Source: Cognatiyoonia sediminum (GTDB taxonomy: Bacteria; Pseudomonadota; Alphaproteobacteria; Rhodobacterales; Rhodobacteraceae). From it: a stretch of 64,000 bases of DNA. Within the stretch, counting starts at the first letter, position 1. Each line of letters begins with the position of its first letter. The position numbers were made by a program, and so were the translations under genes. Shown in pieces: positions 8,500 to 18,748 of this stretch. The notes under the pieces are model-generated. The model made no database searches, was not told the origin of the DNA, and was given only the letters and a program-made list of their open reading frames with translations. The stretch covers positions 1,054,001 to 1,118,000 of the forward strand of contig NZ_FQXB01000001.1 in NCBI RefSeq assembly GCF_900129845.1, read 5' to 3'.

Positions 8500-8958
8500 T
8501 TACCCCAACCGGCCCTTAACCAGCGGACCTACCTTCCCGAAATCCATTTGTCCGGTGTACTTGCCCTTTAGCTCACCCATGACCTTCCCCATGTCACGGA
8601 TGCTTTCCGCCCCGACGGCGGAAATAGCGGCATCGACAGCGGCTTCGGTTTCGGCTTCGGATAGTTGTTTCGGCAAGAACTCTTCGATCACTTTGATCTC
8701 AGCGCGTTCCTTCTCAGCCAATTCCAGACGCCCACCTTCGTCATAAGCCCGCGCGCTTTCTTGGCGCTGTTTGACCATTCGGCCCATAATCGCAAGCACG
8801 TCGGCGTCAGTGACGGTCTTGTCGTCCCCCTCACCACGCAGAGCGATGTCTTTGTCTTTGATCGCCGCGTTGATCAGCCGGAGTGTTGACAGCCGATCCA
8901 CCTCTTTCGATTTCATTGCATCTTTCAGAGCCGCAGTGACCCGTGTACGCATGTCCAT
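8500..8958 (-). CDS. GatB/YqeY domain protein
   Basis: A 152-residue single-domain protein. It starts MDMRTRVTAALKDAMKSKE, contains TLRLINAAIKDKDIA in the core helix bundle and ends with RDMGKVMGELKGKYTGQMDFGKVG, all typical of YqeY. The domain also occurs at the C-terminus of the GatB amidotransferase subunit, where it contacts tRNA. Stand-alone YqeY has no firmly known role. An ATG at 9015 would add 19 residues not typical of the family, so I chose 8958. carA is divergent, with about 175 bases between the two starts. Confidence 0.9.
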   Translation of the reverse strand: MDMRTRVTAALKDAMKSKEVDRLSTLRLINAAIKDKDIALRGEGDDKTVTDADVLAIMGRMVKQRQESARAYDEGGRLELAEKERAEIKVIEEFLPKQLSEAETEAAVDAAISAVGAESIRDMGKVMGELKGKYTGQMDFGKVGPLVKGRLG

Positions 8959-9072
8959 AAAAGCGTTGTCCCATCTGCTTTGAACGAGCGGCCAACATAG
9001 ACGCGGGTTTTTCATCTGACAAGCGGTCGCGACGTAAGGTCAATTTGCCCGTAAATCAGGCCCATTGACCTC

Positions 9073-9101
9073 TTGACCCTCTCCTAGAGCGCCCTTAGTA
9101 C
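9073..9101 (+). promoter_or_regulatory. Possible carA promoter
   Basis: TTGACC and a weak TAGTAC are spaced 17 bases apart, about 32 bases before the carA start codon. A second TTGACC lies 8 bases further upstream. The -10 match is weak, so this is tentative. Confidence 0.3.
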
Positions 9102-9133
9102 CAGCACAATTTGTGCATACGGGGGACACTGCC

Positions 9134-10294
9134 ATGTCGGACAACGCCAACAGCAAACCCACGGCCTGCCTTGCGCTGGCGGATGGTACTGTTTTCTATG
9201 GATTTGGCTTCGGAGCCACCGGTGAAACAACCGCTGAGCTGTGCTTCAACACGGCGATGACCGGCTATCAGGAGATCATGACCGACCCCTCTTATGCCGG
9301 TCAGGTTGTGACCTTCACCTTCCCTCATATCGGCAATACGGGCGTAAATCCTGAAGATGACGAAACCGCCGATCCGGTTGCCGCCGGTATGGTCGTGAAA
9401 TGGGACCCGACCGTTGCCTCCAACTGGCGTGCGACGGATGAGTTGAGAGACTGGCTCGCTAAACGCGGCCGTATCGGGATTGGAGGCGTCGATACGCGTC
9501 GTCTGACGCGGGCAATCCGGCAGCAAGGTGCACCGCACGTGGCCTTGGCACATGATCCTGACGGGAATTTCGACATTGATGCCTTGGTAAAGGCAGCGCG
9601 CGCATTTTCTGGCTTGGAAGGGTTGGACCTGGCAAAAGAAGTGACTTGCGCGCAGTCATACCATTGGAACGAAATGCGGTGGGCTTGGCCTGAGGGGTAC
9701 AGCCCGCAACACCAGCCGAAGCACAAAGTTGTGGCAATCGACTATGGCGCAAAACGAAATATCCTGCGCTGCCTCGCCTCGGCCGGGTGTGACGTGACAG
9801 TCCTGCCCGCCACGGCAACAGCAGAAGATGTTTTGGCGTTGAGCCCTGATGGGGTTTTCCTCTCCAATGGGCCCGGTGATCCGGCCGCAACGGGCGAATA
9901 TGCCGTTCCGATGATCCAAGGTGTGTTGGAACAATCTGATGTTCCTGTCTTTGGTATTTGTCTGGGGCACCAGATGCTCGCTTTGGCCCTCGGTGCGAAG
10001 ACGATCAAGATGAACCACGGGCATCACGGCGCGAACCATCCGGTGAAAGATATCGAGACCGGCAAGGTTGAAATTACGTCGATGAACCATGGGTTCGCGG
10101 TGGACAGCCAAACACTTCCTCAAGGTGTTAAGGAAACACATACATCGCTCTTTGATGGGTCAAACTGCGGTATCCGCATGACGGACCGCCCTGTGTTTTC
10201 GGTGCAGTACCATCCCGAAGCCAGCCCCGGCCCTCAGGACAGCTACTACCTGTTTGAGCGGTTTGCGGAAGCGATGGCGGCTCGGGCCGCTTAA
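9134..10294 (+). CDS. carA: Carbamoyl-phosphate synthase small (glutaminase) subunit
   Basis: CarA hydrolyses glutamine and channels ammonia to CarB, which makes carbamoyl phosphate for arginine and pyrimidines. The 386 residues comprise the CPSase small-chain N-domain (LALADGTVFYGFGFGATGE, CFNTAMTGYQEI) and a class I glutamine amidotransferase domain. That domain has the nucleophile Cys in FGICLGHQMLA and the His/Glu of the triad in SVQYHPEASPG. The start at 9134 is preceded by GGGGGAC; a GTG at 9113 is possible but weaker. carB is not in the window. Confidence 0.96.
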   Translation: MSDNANSKPTACLALADGTVFYGFGFGATGETTAELCFNTAMTGYQEIMTDPSYAGQVVTFTFPHIGNTGVNPEDDETADPVAAGMVVKWDPTVASNWRATDELRDWLAKRGRIGIGGVDTRRLTRAIRQQGAPHVALAHDPDGNFDIDALVKAARAFSGLEGLDLAKEVTCAQSYHWNEMRWAWPEGYSPQHQPKHKVVAIDYGAKRNILRCLASAGCDVTVLPATATAEDVLALSPDGVFLSNGPGDPAATGEYAVPMIQGVLEQSDVPVFGICLGHQMLALALGAKTIKMNHGHHGANHPVKDIETGKVEITSMNHGFAVDSQTLPQGVKETHTSLFDGSNCGIRMTDRPVFSVQYHPEASPGPQDSYYLFERFAEAMAARAA

Positions 10295-10333
10295 CCGGTC
10301 GTTAACCAAGCGCAGGTACCTCCAACCCATGTT

Positions 10334-12043
10334 GTGAGGTCCTACGTGTTTGCAACCAGACGTATCAAATCTGATGTTCCGCCAAGTGCAGAAAGCGCTG
10401 CTTCGCAGGCCGCCGTCCGCTCGTCGCTGGTCGATCCAATTGCGGAGCCGCCGGATATGCGACTTCTTGCGCTGGCAGACCCGCAATTTTGCATCCGATA
10501 TTCGTTGCTTCCATGGCGGGCCTTTGGCGACACGACCGTCCTTTTGGGCACAGATTTGACGCTCGCCCAGGAGCAGCCGGAAATGGTCGAGGCGCGTTTT
10601 GGCAGGTTCATCTTACTAAAAGCAGATGGCGAAAAACTTTGGACTTTTTTGCTCGAAACCTTCCGATCAAATTTGGCCTACGACGCCGAAACGACATTGG
10701 ACGAAGCAGACAGTTGCCGGACATGGCGTTCAAAAAGGGCTGCAGTCTTCGCTCTTGTCGCTTGTTCGCTCGGCATTCTATGCGCCGTGTTCTTTCCCCT
10801 CCTGACATTTGGCATCGCATTTGGATGGGTCGTCTTGATCCTGCTTTTGGGGACAGCTTTGAAACCTTGTTCCCTCTGCCAGAAAGCCAACCCCCAAGAG
10901 AATTTGGGGCTGGCGCTACGAGACGATGAATTGCCAACCATATCGCTTTTGGTTCCTTTGTTTCGAGAAGCAGACATGACAGGGCCTTTGACGTCTCGCC
11001 TTACAAAACTGGACTATCCAAGGGGCAAACTCGACCTCTGTTTTGTTGTCGAAGACGATGATCTTGTGACGAAATCGTCCATTTCGAAGCAAAAGCTACC
11101 CGATTGGATGCGCGTCATCGAAGCCCCCAAAGGCAAGCTCCGAACGAAGCCACGTGCGCTGAACTATGCACTCAATTTTGTCAGCGGCTCGATTGTGGGG
11201 GTCTACGACGCAGAGGATGCACCGGAGAGCGATCAGCTTCGTCACGTCGCCGAAACATTCGCCCGCGCTGACCCCGATGTCGCCTGCGTGCAGGGACGTC
11301 TAGATTACTACAACGCGTCGGGAAACTGGTTATCTCGTTGCTTCACGTTAGAATACGCTAGCTGGTTCAGGGTCATCCTACCGGGCTACGCAAAAATGGG
11401 GCTACTTGTCCCGCTCGGTGGTACCACGCTTTTCTTTTGCCGGGACACTTTGAATGAACTTGGGAGTTGGGACGCGCATAACGTCACAGAAGATGCTGAT
11501 CTCGGCGTGCGGTTAGCCAGACACGGATATCGAACGGTCTTTATGCCCTCCGTCACGAACGAGGAGGCAAACGCACGCGCTTGGCCGTGGATCAAGCAGC
11601 GTTCGCGCTGGTTAAAGGGTTACGCTGTCACCTATGCGGTGCATATGCGCAGGCCTCTCGAACTGTTCCGTCAGTTAGGGGCTTGGCGGTTCTTTGGCTT
11701 TCAGGTTCTGTTCTTGGGAACCCTGTCACAGTTTCTGCTCGCCCCGCTGCTTTGGACGGTCGTCGTTATCCCATTCGGGTTACCCCACCCACTCTTTTCG
11801 CTGCTAAGCGGGTCCCAGTTTGTCGCTTTGACAGCCATCTTTCTTCTTTCGACCTGCGTAAATTTGGCCGCGAACTGCATCGGGGCCCATCGCGCAGGAA
11901 AGTCCTGGCTGATGAAATGGGCACCTACGATGGTTTTCTACTTTCCCCTGGCCACGCTAGGGGCGCTCAAAGGCTTGTCAGAACTCTTTTGGCGGCCGTT
12001 TTTCTGGGACAAAACCGCTCATGGGATCGAATTGTCGCGCTAG
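10334..12043 (+). CDS. Membrane glycosyltransferase, family 2
   Basis: A 569-residue protein starting with GTG. The N-terminal ~130 residues (ALADPQFCIRYSLLPWRAFG, then LLGTDLT) resemble a MshEN/GspE N-terminal-like domain seen fused to some GT2 enzymes; this is inference. Two membrane helices follow at ~135-178. The GT2 catalytic domain (~185-430) has VVEDDD, YDAEDAPE (DxD-like), TEDADLGVRL and QRSRWLKGY (QxxRW), the signature of processive polysaccharide synthases. More helices follow at the C-terminus. It probably polymerises or exports an envelope or extracellular glycan. Its stop overlaps the convergent GntR gene by 4 bases. Confidence 0.85.
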   Translation: MRSYVFATRRIKSDVPPSAESAASQAAVRSSLVDPIAEPPDMRLLALADPQFCIRYSLLPWRAFGDTTVLLGTDLTLAQEQPEMVEARFGRFILLKADGEKLWTFLLETFRSNLAYDAETTLDEADSCRTWRSKRAAVFALVACSLGILCAVFFPLLTFGIAFGWVVLILLLGTALKPCSLCQKANPQENLGLALRDDELPTISLLVPLFREADMTGPLTSRLTKLDYPRGKLDLCFVVEDDDLVTKSSISKQKLPDWMRVIEAPKGKLRTKPRALNYALNFVSGSIVGVYDAEDAPESDQLRHVAETFARADPDVACVQGRLDYYNASGNWLSRCFTLEYASWFRVILPGYAKMGLLVPLGGTTLFFCRDTLNELGSWDAHNVTEDADLGVRLARHGYRTVFMPSVTNEEANARAWPWIKQRSRWLKGYAVTYAVHMRRPLELFRQLGAWRFFGFQVLFLGTLSQFLLAPLLWTVVVIPFGLPHPLFSLLSGSQFVALTAIFLLSTCVNLAANCIGAHRAGKSWLMKWAPTMVFYFPLATLGALKGLSELFWRPFFWDKTAHGIELSR

Positions 12044-12693
12044 CGGTCAGCTTCAACAGCTTCCGCATCCAGGCGTAACCTGATCTCATATGCAGCACTA
12101 ATATGATCCCGTAGAGCTTGATAAGCGGCATCACCGTTGCCAGTTTCGATGGCCTGAACGATGGCTTCGTGTTCTTCCAGCGTATCAGCGCCGCGTCCTT
12201 CTGCCTTGATCGAGGTCGACGCCAAGAGCGCCATAGAGCGATGCACAAGATCGAGTTGTTGGACAAGAAACCGATTGTGTGACGCCAGGTGAATCTGCTT
12301 GTGGAAACGACGGTTTGCACGGCTGAGCCCTTCAGGATCATCGATGAGCTTTTTATCAGCCTCAAGCATATTACGCAGCACGCGTACCTCTTCTGGCGTT
12401 GCGTGACGCGACGCAAGGCGCGCGGCCAATCCCTCAAGCTCACCCCGAACCACATAGAGTTCGGAAAGTTGCGTGTGATCAAGCGAGGCTACGATCAAAG
12501 ACCGGCCATCGCGCGTTAAAAGGGATTGAGTTTCTAAGCGCTGCAGCGCTTCTCGCACGGGGGTTCGGCTGACACCGAATTTTTCGGCCAAATCGCTCTC
12601 AACAAGTCGGTCACCCGGTTTATAAATATGGCTATCGATTGCTTCTAAGATCAGATCATAAGCATCTCTTTGCCCTAGTGTTCTATCCCGCAT
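12040..12693 (-). CDS. GntR family regulator (FadR/FCD subfamily)
   Basis: A 217-residue regulator. The N-terminal winged helix has GDRLVESDLAEKFGVSRTPVREALQRLE. The C-terminal all-helical FCD ligand domain includes RRFHKQIHLASHN, with the metal/ligand His pattern of the family, and the final DHISAAYEIR. I chose the ATG at 12693 because AAGGGG lies at the right distance; an ATG five codons upstream overlaps that site. It is divergent from the UbiH-like gene, with about 120 bases between them including a perfect CAAGCGCTTG palindrome at 12748-12757. FCD regulators usually sense carboxylates. Confidence 0.9.
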   Translation of the reverse strand: MRDRTLGQRDAYDLILEAIDSHIYKPGDRLVESDLAEKFGVSRTPVREALQRLETQSLLTRDGRSLIVASLDHTQLSELYVVRGELEGLAARLASRHATPEEVRVLRNMLEADKKLIDDPEGLSRANRRFHKQIHLASHNRFLVQQLDLVHRSMALLASTSIKAEGRGADTLEEHEAIVQAIETGNGDAAYQALRDHISAAYEIRLRLDAEAVEADR

Positions 12694-12816
12694 GTCTAAC
12701 CCCTTCATTTCGTGCGTATCAATTCAGCACAGATATGACCAATAGTACAAGCGCTTGATGTCGCACCTGAAAGGTCACCTCTTTCCCACCCGATGTAGAC
12801 AGCCTATGTCAGTGCT

Positions 12817-14010
12817 ATGGTTGAGACGAATTGCGATATTCTAATTTGCGGGGGCGGCGGTGCCGGCCTAACAGCCGCAGCGGCTTTTGGTACTGCGGGT
12901 TTTAGCGTTGTCATCGTCGACCCTATGCCGCCAGTGACATCGATCAAAGACGCCGGTGCCGATCTGCGCACCACGGCTTTCTTACTACCAGCCAAAGAGT
13001 TTCTCGACAAAGCCGGTCTGTGGGTAAAACTTGAGCCGTTTTCGACGCCGCTCCAAACCATGGCCATCGTGGATGCCGCCAAAGAGCCGCCGGTTGAGCG
13101 GGCGTTTGAAGCGAAAGACATTTCCGACAATCCATTCGGGTGGAATTTGCCCAATTGGCTTTTGCGCAGAGAGATGGTTGCGCGCCTCGAAGACTTGGAG
13201 AATGTCGATTTTCGCACTGGCGTTGGCTTCAAATCGATGGTCAGCCGGACGTCGGCGGCATTGGTCAGGCTGACGGATGGTTCGAAAGTTACCGCTAAAC
13301 TGGTTGTCGGTGCTGATGGTCGCGACTCTGCCGTTCGTAAAGCGGCAGGGATCGCTGTCAGCACTACGCGGTATGGCCAAACCGCGCTGACATTTGCCGT
13401 CAGTCACAAGGCGCCTCATGATAATATCTCGACCGAAGTGCACAAATCTGGCGGACCGTTTACTTTGGTCCCTCTACCGGATCACGAAGGCGGACCCTGT
13501 TCCGCCGTGGTTTGGATGACAAATGCAGCCGATGCGAAGCGCCTCCGCGATCTTAATGAAGATGCGTTCAATCAAGAGGCCACAGAGCGGAGCGCCGGTG
13601 TTTTGGGGCCACTCACCCTTGTCACCCGTCGCACGACATGGCCGATCATCAGTCAGTTGGCCTCCACCTTGATCGCACCCCGCACCGTCCTCGTCGCAGA
13701 AGCGGCGCACGTCATGCCGCCAATTGGTGCACAAGGGCTGAATATGTCCTTGAAAGATCTTAGCTTCCTTTTGGACCTATCACAGCAGCATCGGAATGCC
13801 CTTGGCGAGGCGCCTATGCTCGACGCGTACCAGCGGGCGAGACATACAGACATCAAGCTGCGGGTGAACGGGATCGATATGCTCAACCGCGCATCCATTG
13901 CTGGCAATCCGGTGTTACAGGATATGCGCCGATGGGGTGTCCAAGCCCTGCATGACATCAAGCCAATCCGAACCGGCCTGATGCGCATGGGGCTTGGTGC
14001 AAACGGCTAA
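12817..14010 (+). CDS. FAD-dependent UbiH/UbiF/COQ6-type hydroxylase
   Basis: A 397-residue flavin monooxygenase. The N-terminal dinucleotide-binding fold is ILICGGGGAGLTAAAAF. The middle DG motif is VVGADGRDSAVRKAAGI, and the C-terminal FAD-ribityl motif is AEAAHVMPPIGAQGLNMS, where the usual GDAAH is AEAAH. The family hydroxylates the ubiquinone ring using O2 and NAD(P)H. Which ring position it acts on cannot be read from the sequence. It may be controlled by the divergent GntR gene. Its stop overlaps the convergent aminotransferase by 4 bases. Confidence 0.88.
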   Translation: MVETNCDILICGGGGAGLTAAAAFGTAGFSVVIVDPMPPVTSIKDAGADLRTTAFLLPAKEFLDKAGLWVKLEPFSTPLQTMAIVDAAKEPPVERAFEAKDISDNPFGWNLPNWLLRREMVARLEDLENVDFRTGVGFKSMVSRTSAALVRLTDGSKVTAKLVVGADGRDSAVRKAAGIAVSTTRYGQTALTFAVSHKAPHDNISTEVHKSGGPFTLVPLPDHEGGPCSAVVWMTNAADAKRLRDLNEDAFNQEATERSAGVLGPLTLVTRRTTWPIISQLASTLIAPRTVLVAEAAHVMPPIGAQGLNMSLKDLSFLLDLSQQHRNALGEAPMLDAYQRARHTDIKLRVNGIDMLNRASIAGNPVLQDMRRWGVQALHDIKPIRTGLMRMGLGANG

Positions 14011-15134
14011 AGAACTTTGTTCAAGACTGGCAGCAAGCGTCCAACCGTTGCATCCACGTCATAGAGCTTGTCCAAGCCGAAAAGCCCTAAACGGAAAGTG
14101 CGGAAATCGTCTGGTTCGTCACATTGCAACGGCACGCCAGCTGCGATCTGCATACCCTCAGCCGCAAACTTTGAGCCGTTTTGGATATCGGGATCATTGG
14201 TGTAGCTGACGACAACACCCGGCGCGCCAAATCCTTCGGCAGCAACAGACTTGATACCCTTCTCGGCCAATGCTGCCCGAACAGCATTGCCAAGCGCCCA
14301 TTGCGCTTCTTTCAGTTTATCAAAGCCGAAGTCACGGGTTTCCAGCATGGTGTCGCGGAACGCGCGCAAACCATCTGTCGGCATCGTCGCGTGATAGGCA
14401 TGCCCACCGTTTTCATAAGCGTCCATGATCTGTGTCCATTTTTTGAGATCGACGACAAAGCTATCGGACGTCGTATTCTCCATCCGTGCAACAGCACGAT
14501 CAGACATCATCACCAGCCCAGCGCTCGGCGTCGACGACCACCCCTTTTGCGGGGCTGAGATCAACACATCAACGCCGGTTACTTTCATATCGACCCAGGC
14601 ACAGCCGCTGGCGATACAATCAAGCACCATGATCGCACCAACTTCATGCGCGGCGTCGGCCAAAGCGGATATGTAGTCGTCTGGCAAAATGATCCCGGCA
14701 GAGGTTTCAACGTGGGGTGCGAAGACCACATCGGGCTTTGCCTTTTTGATCGCGGCGACCACATCCTCGATCGGTGCCGGAGCAAAAGGCGCGCGAGTAT
14801 CATTCCCCGACTGACGCGCCTTCATCACCGTTGTTTTGGCGGCGAAATCGCCTGCCTCGAAAATCTGCGACCAGCGGTAGGAGAACCAGCCATTGCGCAC
14901 GACGAAAGCGTGAGAGCCAGCACCGAATTGCCGAGCAACGGCTTCCATCCCATAAGTGCCACCGCCTGGGACCAAAGCGACCTTGTCGGCGTTGTAGACC
15001 TCTTTCAGCATGTCGCGAATATCGTTCATCACGCCTTGAAAGGCTTTGCTCATATGGTTGAGGCTGCGGTCGGTGAAGACCACTGAAAATTCCATCAAAC
15101 CATCTGGGTCAACTGAATGTGGGGTTCCGTCCAT
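14007..15134 (-). CDS. Class V aminotransferase (alanine/serine-glyoxylate type)
   Basis: A 375-residue PLP enzyme. PLP contacts are visible in ALVPGGGTYGMEAVARQ, HVETSAGIILP, VLDCIASGCAWVDM (Asp for the pyridine N) and the Schiff-base Lys in ISAPQKGWSSTPSAG. This is the aminotransferase class V pattern of alanine-glyoxylate and serine-glyoxylate aminotransferases. The start is supported by ACGGAGGAAAG. Upstream on the same strand are two Lrp genes, so amino-acid-responsive control is plausible but not shown. The true amino donor and acceptor are unknown. Confidence 0.85.
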   Translation of the reverse strand: MDGTPHSVDPDGLMEFSVVFTDRSLNHMSKAFQGVMNDIRDMLKEVYNADKVALVPGGGTYGMEAVARQFGAGSHAFVVRNGWFSYRWSQIFEAGDFAAKTTVMKARQSGNDTRAPFAPAPIEDVVAAIKKAKPDVVFAPHVETSAGIILPDDYISALADAAHEVGAIMVLDCIASGCAWVDMKVTGVDVLISAPQKGWSSTPSAGLVMMSDRAVARMENTTSDSFVVDLKKWTQIMDAYENGGHAYHATMPTDGLRAFRDTMLETRDFGFDKLKEAQWALGNAVRAALAEKGIKSVAAEGFGAPGVVVSYTNDPDIQNGSKFAAEGMQIAAGVPLQCDEPDDFRTFRLGLFGLDKLYDVDATVGRLLPVLNKVL

Positions 15135-15250
15135 GATCTTTCCTCCGTTTGGAAATCAGCTAAGCGTCAAAGGGCAGGAAAGCAAAGTCTATCTGGGTAT
15201 ACAAAGCCACCAAAGTACTCGAAAAGCGCCCGCCGTGTTTCCCATCGTAT

Positions 15251-15703
15251 TCAAATGGGGCCGGATAAGCGCTCTTCGCTGAGCAGAACGTTGGCTTCCA
15301 CATCGCCGACGCCGGGCAAGGTCATGATCCGGCGGCGCAGGACACGCTCAAAATCGGCAAGATCACGGGCGACTACGCGCAGGCGATAATCATAAAGGCC
15401 TAAAACATGCTCAACCGTTTGAATCTCAGGGATGGCAGAGACCGCGCGTTCGAAATCCTCTAGGCTGACCCTGCCCTTGGTTGCTAATTTCACACCGAGG
15501 AAGACCGTTACGCCAAAGCCGAGCTTTTCAGCATCAAGAACCAAACGCCGGCCGGTCAAAACCCCTGCATATTGGAGTCGTTTGATACGTCGCCACGTCG
15601 CCGGTTGAGACAGCCCAAGCAAACGCCCCAACGCGCTGGCGGTTTTGGTCGCGTCTTGGGTAAGGACACGTAGAATGGCGCGATCGAGGTTGTCCAACAT
15701 CAT
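15251..15703 (-). CDS. Lrp/AsnC family regulator (second of a tandem pair)
   Basis: A 150-residue protein with an N-terminal HTH (LDRAILRVLTQDATKTASALGRLLGLSQPATWRRIKRL) and a C-terminal RAM/AsnC ligand domain (VEHVLGLYDYRLRVVARDLADFE, ending in TLPGVGDVEANVLLSE). Lrp proteins form dimers to octamers and bind amino acids. It overlaps the upstream Lrp gene by 4 bases (ATGA), so the two are co-translated and may form mixed oligomers. Confidence 0.92.
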   Translation of the reverse strand: MMLDNLDRAILRVLTQDATKTASALGRLLGLSQPATWRRIKRLQYAGVLTGRRLVLDAEKLGFGVTVFLGVKLATKGRVSLEDFERAVSAIPEIQTVEHVLGLYDYRLRVVARDLADFERVLRRRIMTLPGVGDVEANVLLSEERLSGPI

Positions 15704-16155
15704 ATCGGCAGCACCTCTGCCCTTTTGACCTCGGACACGGTCATCAAGGCTTCGATGTCAGCGATATGGGGCAGCGTCAGGATCTGTTCGCGATAGACTT
15801 GTTGATAGTGATTGAGATCACGAGCGACGAGTGACAAGCGAACATCGACACGCCCAAGAAACGTCTGGATTTCCAAGACCTCTGCAATCTCACGCGCAGC
15901 GGCCTGAAATTCATCGAAAGCGCGGGTCGCTGTTTTGTCGAGCGTGATGCGCAAGGAAACCTGCACTGTGAAACCAAGTGCTTCCCAATTGATCTGCGCC
16001 TCTTGTCCTTTGATGATCCCCTCTTCCGTTAGCTTGTCCAACCGTCGGGTCGCCTGCGCCGCCGTCAAGTTCACCCGATCCGCCAGTTCCGGAATGGCAA
16101 GCGTTGGATCATTTTGAAGGTAGCGCAGAATAGAGCGGGAAATGTCATCAAGCAT
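15700..16155 (-). CDS. Lrp/AsnC family regulator (first of a tandem pair)
   Basis: A 151-residue regulator with HTH ISRSILRYLQNDPTLAIPELADRVNLTAAQATRRLDKL and RAM domain FLGRVDVRLSLVARDLNHYQ, ending TLPHIADIEALMTVSEVK. It is divergent from ilvC with 131 bases between the start codons; that region holds an inverted repeat (16168-16200). Control of ilvC and of its own operon by branched-chain amino acids is a reasonable inference from this layout. Confidence 0.92.
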   Translation of the reverse strand: MLDDISRSILRYLQNDPTLAIPELADRVNLTAAQATRRLDKLTEEGIIKGQEAQINWEALGFTVQVSLRITLDKTATRAFDEFQAAAREIAEVLEIQTFLGRVDVRLSLVARDLNHYQQVYREQILTLPHIADIEALMTVSEVKRAEVLPI

Positions 16156-16167
16156 AGAAATTCTAAT

Positions 16168-16200
16168 AATTCATAGTTTTGCGAATAACAAACTTGAATT
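16168..16200. promoter_or_regulatory. Imperfect AT-rich inverted repeat, candidate Lrp operator between lrp pair and ilvC
   Basis: AATTC-AT-AGTTT and AAACT-T-GAATT form two arms around a 10-base spacer. The site lies 12 bases upstream of the Lrp start and about 86 bases upstream of ilvC in a markedly AT-rich intergenic region. Lrp-type operators are AT-rich palindromes of this kind. No binding data; inference from position and symmetry. Confidence 0.4.
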
Positions 16201-16247
16201 TCCTCCCATTTATCAGAAATCTACCATCGAAATCACGCAAGAACTAA

Positions 16248-17309
<1,062 letters not shown>

Positions 17310-17333
17310 GGGCTCCTCCTATAGTCTTCAAAG

Positions 17334-17359
17334 GGGCGCCCCAGACGGCGCCCTTTTTT
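17334..17359 (+). terminator. Intrinsic terminator of ilvC
   Basis: The stem GGGCGCC / GGCGCCC has a 6-base loop CCAGAC and a run of six T, 25 bases after the ilvC stop. Confidence 0.92.
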
Positions 17360-17408
17360 GTTGCGGTATCGTCTGGACAATCCCCACTGTCCATGATCGG
17401 AACGACGC

Positions 17409-18308
17409 ATGACGACGCAACCCACCCTGTCAAATTGGCTCAGCATTCTTGCCCTTGGAGTGATCTGGGGTGGGACGTTTATGGTCGTGACCATTGCTCT
17501 GCGCGGATATGGACCGTTTACGGTGGCAGGTGCGCGTACAACGCTTGGTGCGGTTTCGCTGTTGATCCTCCTCAAGGCCACAGGGCATAAATTGCCGATG
17601 CTGCACGGGCGGGCATTAGGGCTTATGGTTGCCATTGGCATTCTGAATACCGCCTTGCCGTTTTCGCTGTTGAGTTGGGGGCAGCAATATGTACCATCAG
17701 CGTTCGCTGGTATCTCCATGGCCGCATTACCACTCTTTGTTTTGCCCTTGGCGCATGTGTTTTCCGACGAACCTTTGAGTTCACGAAAAGCGGTTGGTGT
17801 GTTGCTAGGCTTCGCTGGTGCGACGGTGTTGATTGGCCCCGGCGTCTTGCGCATCGGCTCAGGGCTGGAGCCATTAGGCCAAATTGCCTGCCTTCTGGCT
17901 GCCTTTTCCTATGCTGTCTCAAGCATCCTAACTCGGAACTTCCCGCCGATGGATCCGCTTGCTTTGGCCACATGGACGTTGATCATCGGCTCGATCTGCC
18001 TTGTGCCCATCACCCTCGCGACCGAGGGCATACCGACTTGGGCAGGCGCAGAAGCGGGCTTAGCCATTCTGTTTCTTGGCCTCTTCCCAACCGCTCTCGC
18101 AGCCCTGCTCCGCGTGATGGTCATTCGGTCTGCGGGGTCCGTCTTTATGACGCTCGTCAATTATCAGGTTCCGCTATGGTCGATGGTGTTTGGGGCCTTC
18201 GTGTTGGGTGAAATGCTCCCCCTTAGATTTTTCGCGGCCCTCACTTTGATCTTGCTGGGACTGGCTATCAGTCAATGGGCGAGCCTACAGAGACTGGCAC
18301 GCGGGTAG
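17409..18308 (+). CDS. DMT family transporter (two EamA domains)
   Basis: A 299-residue integral membrane protein with about ten helices forming two EamA repeats (LALGVIWGGTFMVVTIAL in the first, ACLLAAFSYAVSSILTRN in the second). The motif QYVPSAFAGISMAALPLFV is typical of repeat 1. Family members export amino acids or other metabolites; the substrate here is unknown. It follows the ilvC terminator and is separately transcribed. Confidence 0.88.
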   Translation: MTTQPTLSNWLSILALGVIWGGTFMVVTIALRGYGPFTVAGARTTLGAVSLLILLKATGHKLPMLHGRALGLMVAIGILNTALPFSLLSWGQQYVPSAFAGISMAALPLFVLPLAHVFSDEPLSSRKAVGVLLGFAGATVLIGPGVLRIGSGLEPLGQIACLLAAFSYAVSSILTRNFPPMDPLALATWTLIIGSICLVPITLATEGIPTWAGAEAGLAILFLGLFPTALAALLRVMVIRSAGSVFMTLVNYQVPLWSMVFGAFVLGEMLPLRFFAALTLILLGLAISQWASLQRLARG

Positions 18309-18417
18309 ACGTCGCAAAACCACACGGCTTAGGCCAAAGGTCAAAAGACAATAGTTATTTGTTGATTTTGCTGCGCAATTCGGCGTTTATTGCGTTCAGA
18401 ATTTTGGATAGTTTTTG

Positions 18418-18741
18418 ATGACGTACCGCACCCAGTTGTTTTTGACCTTTGCGCTTAGCCTTCTGGCCCTTGGTCTCTTATACGCCTGCCTTCCCCTTTT
18501 GCCCGACAGCCGCTCTGCTGATTTAACCACGTTGGATAATGTGTTGCTTGGGGTCGTTTATGTCAGCTTGCTCATCAGCTTCATTATGGCGCTGGCCTTT
18601 GGAGTGTCTTGGGTGATGTGGGTCTTGAGCAAAAACGAACCCGACACAACGGCCATGCCACTGACGTTCCGCCTGAAAGGGGCCGGAACGATCTTTGTTT
18701 TGGCGATGATTTCCTACAGCAGCTACTTTCTATTGAATTGA
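18418..18741 (+). CDS. Small membrane protein of unknown function
   Basis: A 107-residue protein with three predicted membrane helices: LFLTFALSLLALGLLYACL, VLLGVVYVSLLISFIMALAFG, and AGTIFVLAMISYSSYFLL. I do not recognise the family. The ATG at 18418 directly follows an in-frame TTG. It is 7 bases ahead of the next gene, a secreted unknown protein, so the two are likely co-transcribed. Confidence 0.65.
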   Translation: MTYRTQLFLTFALSLLALGLLYACLPLLPDSRSADLTTLDNVLLGVVYVSLLISFIMALAFGVSWVMWVLSKNEPDTTAMPLTFRLKGAGTIFVLAMISYSSYFLLN

Positions 18742-18748
18742 GCATGAC

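Noticed and set aside
12748-12757. CAAGCGCTTG palindrome as a GntR operator
   Set aside because: It does not match the FadR-type TNGTNNNACNA pattern; kept only as a note in the GntR entry.
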